Positions 55,658-64,000 of a stretch of DNA of 64,000 bases are shown here, piece after piece. Source of the stretch: Cycas panzhihuaensis (Eukaryota; Cycadophyta). The stretch spans positions 130,393,741 through 130,457,740 of the forward strand of contig CM041465.1 of the NCBI GenBank assembly GCA_023213395.1, in the 5' to 3' direction. Under the pieces are notes generated by a model, which did not search any database, was not told where the DNA came from, and worked only from the letters and a program-made list of their open reading frames with translations. Position 1 is the stretch's first letter; every line of letters begins with the position of its first letter. The position numbers and the translations under genes were made by a program.

Positions 55658-57190
55658 TGGTATCAGGGCAATTATCATGGGTTTTTGATTAAATTTTCAA
55701 CCAGTGGTTTATGGAACCAATCGATGACCAGGTGGGTGGTGTAAATACCAGGTATGTTGTGTGATCAAGGGCACTTAGGGCATTTGTCTAGTGAGATATG
55801 AATCAAAATTTTTTGGCTCCTTTGTTAATAATTGGGCAAGTTGCAATGTTATGGTCACTATATTGAGTGACTTGAGAAGCTTTTTCAATCAATGGAAGGT
55901 CAATGACTATTAATTAAGCATTGTAAATAGTGCATATTTAAAGTTTCTATTTGACGACCATTTCTCTCTATGTTTCAGAACACTGCAGTGTGTTTTCTAT
56001 GCATCTGGTGATGTGCCTTTGTGGTGGAAGTATTTAGATAGGATTGTACCATCTGTGCCAAAATTTGATTGCTATAGATCATAAGAAGTCAAGGAAGGGC
56101 ACTTCATCTTTAAAAATTAGAGGTCATTCTATCAATTTACCCCTTATTGTATTCTATAGTATCCCACATAGTAGTTGTTTCAGATGGTTTCATATGTAAC
56201 AACTGTCCAAGTGAGATTAGACTCTTTGTTTCAGAAGAATAATTTAGTACATAGCCATCTGATTTAGACTATTGACTTTTTTCTTTTTTTATTTTTTTGT
56301 ATTTGATCCTTTATAGGTATGTAGAATTTGTTTGGGCATTAGATCGAAGTAATTTGGTGACTATACAACGGTCTAGAGTTGCATTGTATCTGTGAGTTGT
56401 TATACATACATATTGAGATTGCAGGGTGGAGTCGAGCAATGAAAGAAGGCGCCGTTGTCATGAATAGCCTCTACATGCGAAGATATTAGCAGTCTACAAA
56501 CTATTTTTCCACATAACTAAGAGGCCAAAATGGAGGATACACCATCACACACCAAGCCACCAACACCCAACGAAAAAATGAAGGGAGAAGATTGAACGAC
56601 GAGCCTTATGATGTTGAATCAAATCAATTGATTCAAGATCGTCCAAGTTGTTTTATAATGCTAGATTGCATTAAACCCTTTTCAATTGTGTTTTGAAGTT
56701 TGGTTTTTAGCCCCTAAGTGTGTTATCCCCTAGTCACATAGAACATAGGGTGCTAAGTGATTTTTTGGTCTAGTGAAAATCCCAGTGTAGATTTTGAAAG
56801 TACATTTGTATTGCACTTTTTCATGCTCTTTTTTTTTTAAGTGTGTCCATATGATGTTTTTCCAACTCCCTGTGTGGTGTTCGAGGAATTTTGTGTTTTG
56901 CTAGTGCTCTGCATAGCGACCGAGGACTCTACAGTTGAAATTTTTAATAAAATACTATGTGTTGTGCCAGGGCTATTAACACTCATTTTTTTGTATAATT
57001 TTGTGTTATTTTTCACATTAGTTATGGGTGGACATCTATTTTCCTATTCCAATAAGCTATCCCAAAAGACATGCTATCACTCCAACAAACTAGGTCATTT
57101 TAAGAGTAATTGTAGGTTGTTACAGGCTAGTTAGCAGTAGCACAAGGGTAGTCAGTAGAATGTGGTCGGTTAGCAGAATATGGGAATTTC
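55658..57190 (+). pseudogene. C10 primer site, leader and worn gag
   Basis: TGGTATCAGGG at 55658 is the primer site. Gag is mostly unreadable; a knuckle survives near 57072-57115 (CYHSNKLGHFKSNC) with the second Cys changed to Ser. About 1.3 kb before it shows no domain. Confidence 0.7.
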
Positions 57191-58330
57191 TCAAATATGG
57201 TACATCGACTCAAGTGCTTCTAGGCACATGACTGGCAGATTTGAATGGTTCGGGAAGTAACTGGGTATACTGTAACTCTAGGAGACAACAAAGTCTTAGA
57301 TGCTAAGGGCATAGGGAAGGTCCCATTCATAGCACTAGATGATGAAGATTACCACATCAATAATGCGATGCATGTAGTAGGACTGAAGAAGAATCTAATT
57401 TTAGTTAGTCAAATTGAAGACAACAATATGAGTGTTTTCTTCAAGGATGGGAAGGCCACTATTAGTGATTGTGAAGGGAAACAATCACAGAAAGTATTAG
57501 GAAAGGTGGTCTTTATAGACTTTTGGTAAATCTGTAACCCAAAGAGCATTGACTGTAGATGCATTGAGCAAAATTCATTTGTGGCATGAGAGATTGGGGC
57601 ATTTACACTTTCCTATCCTACATTTGATACATAAGTTGAATATGGTGCATGGTCTCCCAAAGTTCAAAGCAAAAAAATGCATTATTGAACCCTATATTTT
57701 TGAGAAACAATATAGGAAAAAGTTTGCAAAAGGCAAGCCTTCGAGGGCGACTAAAAGGCTAACCCTAATCCACTCAAATATCTTTGGTCCTATGCCAACC
57801 ACTTTGCTCAAAGGTGCAAAATATTTCTTGACTTTCATTGATGATTTTTTGAGAAAGGTTTGGGTGTATCCCATAAAGGAGAAGTCCTAAGCATTTGACA
57901 TCTTAAAAGAATTTAAGGTGAAGGGGGAAAACAAAAGTGGTCAAAGGGTGAAAATACTTAGATCAGGTAATGGGGGAGACTACACCTCCAATGCCTTTGT
58001 CCAATTCTATAAGGACCATGGAATTAAGAAGAAATTGATGACAACATACACACAGGATGAACAGGACATTGGTAAAAAAGGCCAAGTCGATGATGAATGT
58101 GAAGAAACTCTCAGACATTTTTTGGGTTGAAGTTGTTTATATAGCAACGTACCTGACCAACAATAGTGCTACCAAAGTTGTTTGGGATGTAACACTTAAA
58201 GAAGTATGGTCAAGACGAAAACCTACAGTAATCCATCTAAAAATCTTTAGAAGCATGATGTATATGCATGTTCCCAAAGAGAAACAAAAAATATTTGATG
58301 ACAAAAGTTCCAAGTGCATCTTGATGTGAT
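57191..58330 (+). pseudogene. C10 protease and integrase
   Basis: The protease site reads WYIDSSASRHMTGRFEW (DSGA to DSSA, near 57200), then VTLGDNKVLDAKGIGKVPF. Integrase: LWHERLGHLHFP, FAKGKPSRATKRLTLIHSN, KYFLTFIDDFLRKVWVYP (first D kept), RSGNGGDYTSNAF (second D changed to G-N-G) and the NRTLVKKAKSMM region (58057). It ends KIFDDKSSKCILM-stop. The stretch around 58050 is frameshifted. Confidence 0.88.
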
Positions 58331-58910
58331 ACAATAAGTAAAGAAAAACATGTCGGCCAGGGAGGTACACACAACTCAGGACATCATCTTCGAAGAGGTT
58401 GATAAACAGGTCATAGATCAAGATCTGGACTTGGACACTTTGAAGATTTGTCAAGACAAAGGGAAATAGATCAAGGAACAACTTGAATGTAGTAATTCGA
58501 GATAACAAATTGTTGAACCAAAAACTAACCCAAAGCAGGAAGAAGAAGATGAAGAGGAGTATGAAGACACCTAGGAATCTTAGCCAGAAATGCAACCTGT
58601 GCTCGCTTCACTTGCCAAGAAATTTTCCAAATAGTATTTGAAAACCATTGTAGAAGCTCAATTGCCCAAGATAGAAGGAAAATACAAGTTGAGGATGAGA
58701 CCTAATATGATCAATTTTGCTTTGATATCAAATGTTAAAGAGCCTTCAAGTTTCGAGGAGGCTTGTTAGAAATAGAAGTGGAGAACAACAATGGGTGCTA
58801 AAATTTATGATGTTGAGTAGAACAAAACTTGGGACTTGGTTTGTTTGCTAGCAGGTTAGCAAGAGATAAATTTGATAAATTTAAATTTTGCATCAGCATT
58901 AAAGCCAATG
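58331..58910 (+). pseudogene. C10 RT N-terminal stub fused to RNase H tail
   Basis: SSFEEAC near 58750 and NKTWDLVCLLAG near 58825 are the RT entry region. They are followed at once by LARDKFDKFKFCISI (58850-58895), the RNase H C-terminal tail as in C6. RT, including YVDD, and nearly all RNase H are absent, about 1.9 kb by comparison with C6. Short GCTAGCAGG/GTTAGCAAG similarity lies at the join. Confidence 0.82.
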
Positions 58911-58951
58911 ATATGACCATTAAGGGAGAGTGTTAGAATTAATGTTCATAT
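58911..58951 (+). promoter_or_regulatory. C10 polypurine tract and bracketing stem
   Basis: ATATGACCATTAA (58911-58923) and TTAATGTTCATAT (58939-58951) pair at 12 of 13 positions; GGGAGAG and TGTTAG lie between. Confidence 0.8.
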
Positions 58952-59248
58952 AGAACAAATTTGTAATAGTGAGCAGTCAAGTCATCATTAGCTTGATGAC
59001 GTGTGTCATAGGAGTTACAAGAGTCTTAAATGGACTTGTGATATGTCTTAAGGTGGTTATGAGTTTTTATTTGGACTATTCTCGATCTCGCTTGTATATA
59101 TAGGTGTATAGGTTTATGCATTGTATTGATTAAACTCATTTTTAATGAATGAAGAAAAGATTTTAACATAGACCAATTCTACCTAAAACCTATTTTGTTA
59201 TTTGTGCATTGGTTCCATTTGATCCTATCCCATTTGTTTTTGCTAACA
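58931..59248 (+). repeat. C10 3' LTR (318 bp)
   Basis: Starts TGTTAGAATTAATG and ends GCTAACA; TATATATAGG near 59093 is a TATA-like site. Confidence 0.88.
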
Positions 59249-59251
59249 TGT

Positions 59252-60500
59252 TGTTATAAGCCAAGCTAATGTAGTATTGTTATTGGATGTGTTGATTAGT
59301 TGTGTCTCACCAATGTGACTATCATAATGCACATATATATAGATCATCAATTTTGTATGAGGACATTAGATATCATTTCTTAATTCATAGTTTTTAGACA
59401 ATTTTATCAAGAGCTTGCTTTTGGAGATTGGCCCCCTTTGATCAACCAAGCACTCTAAATACAAGTGGTTGTTCGTAAGGAACACCAATGCAATTTTTTT
59501 CATGAAATCTATCTTTCGACTTCATAGGTTTTTGAAAGTCATTGTTAGCAATTGTGATTCAAAAATTACGAGTAATTTTTGGAAGGAGTTATTTAAGCAA
59601 GTAGGTACAACCTTGATAGTGAGTGTGACCTACCACTCGCAAATTGATGGTCAGATTAAGGTAGTAAATAAATGTTTAGAAGGATATTTGCGTACATTTG
59701 CTTTTGAAAAACCCAACCCATGGCATTAGTGGCTTCACTTAGCAAAATGATGGGATAATACAACCTTCCATGCACCCATTAAAATGGCCCCTATTACAAT
59801 ATTTTATGGATATGACCCTCCCTCCTTGTAGCAATATACTTTGTTTTACAATAAAGTTCTAGTAGCACGAGACTTCCTCCAATAATTGTAGAAGCCCATA
59901 CAAGTTCTCAAGGAATGATTGGAATCTGTTCATACTAAAATGAAATTCCAAGAAGATCAACATTGATTTGACCAGGAATTTTAGGAAGGAGATCAGGTTT
60001 ACATTAAACTCCAATATTACAAACAAGAATCTTTCAAGAATTCGGTTAAAAGGAAACTAGCTCCCAAATTCTATGGACCTTATCAAATTTAGCAGAAAGT
60101 TGGTGAAGATGCTTACACATTAGATTTACCTAACAAAGGAAGGGTTCACAATGTTTTTCACGTGTCGTGTTTTAAGCGGAAGATAGGGGATGAAATACCA
60201 CAACAAATGGAAATACTGGAAACAAATGATGAAGGAAAACTAATCTTAATTCTAGAAGAAATTTTAGATACACATATAAAAAATTTATGCTTGATACAAA
60301 TCACAGAATATTTGGTTAAATGGAAAAACCTACCACTTGAGGATGCTCCTTAGGAATCTAGTGAATTTTCCAACATTATCTAGCTTTGGAGATGCTTCAA
60401 GGGCAAAGTATTTTAAGGAGGGGAGTATTATTATAAGTCAAGCTAATTAATTAGTATTGTTATTAGGTGTGTTGATTAGTTGAGTCTCTTCAATGTAACC
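59252..60500 (+). mobile_element. G3: chromovirus-type gypsy remnant
   Basis: LTR 59252-59487 (TGTTATAAGCC start) runs directly into integrase core, so primer site, gag, protease and RT are deleted. The integrase and chromodomain end in a purine tract (AAGGAGGGGAG, 60416-60425) and a truncated 3' LTR from 60429. G4's LTR at 61552 is the same family. Confidence 0.82.
59488..60415 (+). pseudogene. G3 integrase and chromodomain
   Basis: Core: FLKVIVSNCDSKITSNFWKE (second D), LIVSVTYHSQIDGQIKVVNK (catalytic E replaced by K in DGQIK), CLEGYLRTF. C-terminal: KLAPKFYGPYQI (GPF-type), DAYTLDLPNKGRVHNVFHVS. Chromodomain: ITEYLVKWKNLPLEDAP-stop-ESSEF (near 60300-60365), which binds modified histone tails and steers insertion. 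Several stops. Confidence 0.87.
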
Positions 60501-60859
60501 CATCGAATCCCAACTTATATATCAAAATGGTTGGTCTTGATATTTTGATTATAACATTATGTGTTGATGATCTATTGTACATAGGAAACAATTAGTGACT
60601 ACTTCAATGCCATATTTTCTTTCGAATTTTAATGGTATATAAATTATTTTACATCCTATTTTGTTTTTTTATGTTTTGGGGATTTGAGATGATTATACCA
60701 TATCATGAAATAAAACATAAATAAGTAAAACATATAATGTGTGCTAGGTAGGGTATTATGAAGCACCATTTTACAACTGTTCTATAACTAATAAGTTATG
60801 TTTCATTTGTGTGAATACCTATACTTATAGGGATGGGATTATCTTTCGTGGTAAACAAT
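60501..60859. other. Spacer between G3 and G4
   Basis: AT-rich; no element end or ORF recognised. Confidence 0.45.
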
Positions 60860-61551
60860 GTGGAATGTTTGGGAGTGGATCTTTTGGATATATAATCTGA
60901 TTTGGGAGTAGAGTTACAGGAACAACCGGGTGATAAAGTTTTAATGTTGGACAAAGATTGAAAGAAATTGGGTGCTCACAAGAAATTTGACTACTTATGG
61001 CCAGGACCATACTAGATCATTGAAGCAATTGAGCTATCATGGGCAAAAGTCCATCCAAGAACTATCTTAGAGTTTATTGACATGGATGGATGATGTTTGT
61101 GATAACTGATTTGTTCTCTTGTGACATGGCACTATGTTTGGACGGATTCTTTTATTACCATCTAAGAAGGATGGCTCTTATAGAATGTGTGTAGACTATA
61201 GACCACTAAATAAGTCCTCCATAAAAAAATAGTTTATAATTTCACACAACAATGATCTATCAGACGAGTTAGATGGGGCCTAGGTTTTTTACCAAGGATG
61301 ACCTAAGATCTGTGTATTACCACAACACACTAAAATATTGAAAATAAGTGATGAAGGAAAACTAATCTCAATTCCAGAGGTAATTTTATATACACGTATA
61401 AAAAATTTACACTCAAGACAAATCACAGAATATTTGGTTAAATGGAAAAACCTACCACTCGAGGATGCTTCTTGGGAATCTAGTGAATTTTACCAATGTT
61501 GTCCAACTTTGGAGATGCTTTGAGGGCAAAGCATTTTAAGGAGGCAAGTAT

Positions 61552-61652
61552 TGTTATAAGCCAAGCTAATGAAGTAGTATTGTTATATTGTGTGTTGATT
61601 AGTTGTATCTCTTTAATATAGCTATCATAATATACATATATCTATCTATCTA

Positions 61653-61699
<47 letters not shown>

Positions 61700-61841
61700 T
61701 CAATTTTGTATGAGGTCATCAAATATCATTTCTTAATTCATAGTCTTTAAACCCTTTTATCAAGAGCTTTCATCTTGGAGATTGACCCCCTCTAATCAAT
61801 TGAGCACTCCAAATACAAGTGGTTATCTATAAGAAACACCA
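61552..61841 (+). repeat. G4 3' LTR (290 bp) with microsatellite
   Basis: Aligns with G3's LTR (59252-59487) throughout. It is about 54 bp longer because of (TCTA)n and (TA)n at 61638-61697, where G3 has only a short ATATATATAG. Confidence 0.85.
61638..61697. repeat. (TCTA)n(TA)n microsatellite
   Basis: Four TCTA units (61641-61656) followed by about 20 TA units to 61697. Confidence 0.97.
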
Positions 61842-62958
61842 CACATGTAAAGTACAAATTTCCACTAACCTAACCTTGTAGGAAGAAAGAAAACTAGTGG
61901 CACAACTTTAGTCCAAATTTGTAAGATGCAGGAAATAGAGGGGAAATTTTGGCTCAAGGAACAAAATTATAGTAGGTCATAGAAAGAGATTTTTTATAGC
62001 TAGGTTGATTGAAACCTAGAAATAGATACATGTTTCCTATATAATGTGATTTTGGAAATGGTAGTTCTAAAATTTCTCAAAAATTAGGAAACAAAAAAGT
62101 AGGGATTAAAAGGTATTATGAAACATATAATTTCAAGACAATTACCCACCCATCAAATTCTTGTTAACTTAATAGAACCCATACCTTGATACTAGGTAAT
62201 TCATACTTTAATAACATAAACAAGAATGACAAAAGCAATGAAACTTGAGCTAATCATCAAAATCTACACCTTCATCATCACCATCATCAATATTGCCTAT
62301 ATTATTCTCATTTGAAAAATAGGATTCGTCCTAGCTATAGGAATATGATGGTCATTGTCAAACTAGAAGGCTCTTTGAGACAAGAAGCAAGTGCACATAT
62401 CAGGGACGTCAAATTCAAACTAGCAAAAGTTGATGTGGACATGCCCAAATTGCTCTATTTTGCCTTCATATATCAAAACTATTAGGCCCTCTATGGTACT
62501 CTTTGTAATAGAGAAGGTGAAGATTTTGAGTGTATACTTTATATTTCACCTTCTTCGAAGCCATCTTGTTTTCTTTTATTGAGTGAATGAGGATGTGAGA
62601 TGTCAAATTCAAATTAGTAGAGGCTAGCAAGGACATGTTCAATTTGCTCTCTTCGGTATTCATATAGCAATACCATTAAGATCTTGCATAGCATGCTTTG
62701 CAATAGAGAAGGGGAATGCTCAAATGAATGTACACAATATATTTTGCCCTTTCAAAGTGAAGGTGTATTTGATTTGATTCCTCTCTAGGAAAGGAAAACC
62801 TTGGCAAATTTACTATTGCACCTTCCTAGTGCTAGTTACCGACTGCTTTCCATAGACACTGACCATTTCTATGGCTCCAAATGGCCTCTATAGCTTCTCT
62901 ATCCAATCCTACCCCTAGGTTTCCAATACACATAAGGATATCCTACAATTCTGCAGTT
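61842..62958. other. Unassigned AT-rich sequence
   Basis: No gene recognised. Two stretches (62380-62520 and 62600-62720) share motifs in the same order (TGTCAAATTCAAA.TAG, TTGCTCT, CATATA.CAA.AC.ATTA, TTGCA/TAATAGAGAAGG), so they look like an old direct duplication about 200 bp apart. Confidence 0.5.
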
Positions 62959-63075
62959 AGAGGGGTTCTTGCATTTAGCAATCAAAGGGGTTCCTACAAC
63001 TCTTCAATAAGAGGGGTTCCCTTATTTCAACAATTAGAGAGGTTCTTGCAACTCAATAGCTAGAGGGTTCTTGTT
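62959..63075. repeat. 26-bp tandem repeat, about 4.5 copies
   Basis: Units begin at 62959, 62985, 63010, 63036 and 63062 (AGAGGGGTTCTTGC, AAGGGGTTCCTAC, AGAGGGGTTCCC, AGAGAGGTTCTTGC, AGAGGGTTCTTG). Period 25-26 bp with moderate divergence between units. Confidence 0.88.
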
Positions 63076-63090
63076 GTTGCAACCTTTCTA

Positions 63091-63535
63091 ATGATGGACA
63101 AAGAGACTTTAGAACCCTACAAATGTCACCATGAAATGCTCTCAAAGCGTATAATCACCCTAGAAATAGCAATAGGAGAAAATCCCTCCATTCAACCTAA
63201 AATGACAACCCTTAAATAAGAGTTTTTAACCTTGAAAATGGTATTACAACACATCAAAGTAGAGAACACTCGTCTTCAACAAGCCCTCAATTTCTTAAAA
63301 GTAGAGATTGAGAATCTTAAGATGATTTAAAGGGAAGAGACAACAAATAAAACAATGGAGCACCTTAGAATCCTACATGATACAATCTAGTAGGAACTAT
63401 TGACCAAGCACACAGCATTAGAATAAAAAGTAAACATGCACCAATCTTGTGTCTAGTTGTTAAAGGAAAGAAACCCCCACCCATCATTGAAACTGCAATA
63501 CAAACAACTTTTGATGAGGTAATGCCTTAACCTTA
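63091..63535 (+). pseudogene. Coiled-coil protein ORF remnant
   Basis: From ATG 63091/63094 one frame stays in register for about 145 codons with about seven stops and no indel. It reads LEPYKCHHEMLSKRIITLEI, then FLTLKMVLQHIKVENTRLQQ, ALNFLKVEIENLKMI and later MEHLRILHDTI. Leu/Ile/Val at a and d positions and Lys/Glu elsewhere suggest a coiled coil. The family is not identified; a retroelement Gag-like or a host coiled-coil gene relic are both possible. Confidence 0.5.
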
Positions 63536-64000
63536 GAGTTTGAGGCTTGTCAAAGGTTGAAGATCCTACATCAAGTAGAAAATTTTATTTCCAATGCCTT
63601 AAAGTTGAGTATTCACCCCAAATCAACAAGATATTTTTGGGATTCCATGCTTTTGATTAAATTTAAAAGTTCAATGGACAAATTGCAAATCCTATAGCTT
63701 TGTAAGCTTCTTTATTCTCTTCCCGAGAAAATTTGTCTTGATGAAGACTGTAGTTAGATGCAATAGAAAGAGTTAAACAAAGTAAGAGAGCAAATCATAA
63801 TATTTCATAAAGTACGTAAATGGGCTATAGTATGAGATGACCAAGCATGGATAAGAGATTTCCCTTTTGATGTTTTGAAAGGAGAGTGGTCTAAATCAAC
63901 TTGACACCAGTAAGACTCAAGAGAACTTCATTCACGTCTCCTATTATAACTACAATGGCATAATATGGTCCCCCCTAAAAATAGTCAAGACATGGTGAAT
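63536..64000. other. Unassigned 3' end of window
   Basis: No confident gene. A possible continuation of the preceding relic in other frames reads DDQAWIRDFPFDVLKGEWSK (near 63840-63895), which looks protein-like but is unassigned. The window ends without an element boundary. Confidence 0.45.

Larger units (their letters stand above)
50749..59248 (+). mobile_element. C10: copia element lacking RT, with T2 in its 5' LTR
   Basis: 5' LTR 50749-50892 plus 55482-55657, primer site 55658, decayed gag, protease, integrase, a deletion of RT and most of RNase H, polypurine tract, 3' LTR 58931-59248. Ends TGTTAG and CTAACA are a perfect inverted repeat. C6 is the closest relative with RT. CTAAC occurs at both flanks (50744-50748, 59243-59247) but overlaps the LTR end, so the target duplication is uncertain. 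Confidence 0.88.
60860..61841 (+). mobile_element. G4: gypsy remnant with RT scrap, chromodomain and 3' LTR
   Basis: An integrase C-terminal-like stretch (GDKVLMLDKD, HKKFDYLWPGPY, 60930-61020) precedes an RT scrap: SKKDGSYRMCVDYRPLNKSS (61150-61210), DELDGA and FTKDDLRSVYYH. This jumps at about 61330 into the chromodomain (EYLVKWKNLPLEDASWESSE, W kept, 61434-61493). Purine tract AAGGAGGCAAG and LTR 61552-61841 follow. Order and gaps show at least one large deletion. Confidence 0.78.

Noticed and set aside
1-64000. Search for tRNA, rRNA, CRISPR, bacterial operons or a defence system
   Set aside because: None seen; the window is plant retroelement sequence and such systems are not supported by any motif.

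Overview
The window is plant nuclear DNA built almost entirely of decayed LTR retrotransposons. It is AT-rich and intron-like between elements. Ty1/copia and Ty3/gypsy pol remnants, initiator-Met-type primer binding sites and 5-bp target duplications are visible throughout. Insertions into insertions reach four levels deep, and most pol frames carry many stops. This suits a very large, slowly purged genome such as a gymnosperm's, but that is inference; no sequence here fixes the species. No bacterial, organellar, CRISPR, rRNA or tRNA feature was seen.

Labels: C = copia-type, G = gypsy-type, T = short or gag-only derivative, L = LTR without a complete body. C1 (1-1025, +) is the 3' end of a copia element. 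C2 (1204-8083, +) is a full-length degraded copia whose RNase H is split by solo LTR L1 (6359-7210). A host stretch (8084-9940) carries an LRR gene fragment on the minus strand. C3 (9941-43996, -) is a 34-kb footprint bounded by the perfect duplication ATATA. Its 3' LTR was hit by gypsy G1 (10192-27093, -), G1's LTR edge by copia C4 (10198-21601, +), and C4's leader by copia C5 (11119-16368, +). Also inside C3 are copia C6 (28504 to about 31380, -), the gag-only gypsy-like G2 (31381-33940, +) and the 5'-truncated copia C7 (33945-42149, +). C7 itself contains T1 (34075-35298) and C8 (35474-39425).

To the right lie C9 (44557-46285, +), a young deletion derivative with a gag::RNase H fusion ORF, and L2 (46483-47458, -), an LTR with its primer site. 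Next come a probable two-exon host gene end (49994-50408) and C10 (50749-59248, +), which has lost reverse transcriptase and has T2 (50893-55481, gag only) in its 5' LTR. The chromovirus remnants G3 and G4 (59252-61841) follow, then a tail with a 26-bp tandem repeat and a coiled-coil ORF remnant.

The most interesting signal is a stem that brackets the polypurine tract in essentially every copia-type element here (C1-C10, T1, T2). An arm of about 12-15 nt ending ..ACATTA(A) lies just 5' of the tract. Its reverse complement TAATGT.. lies inside U3. The outer base pairs change together between families, which is the pattern expected of a conserved RNA or single-strand DNA structure. Internal-deletion derivatives that lost most of pol keep it.
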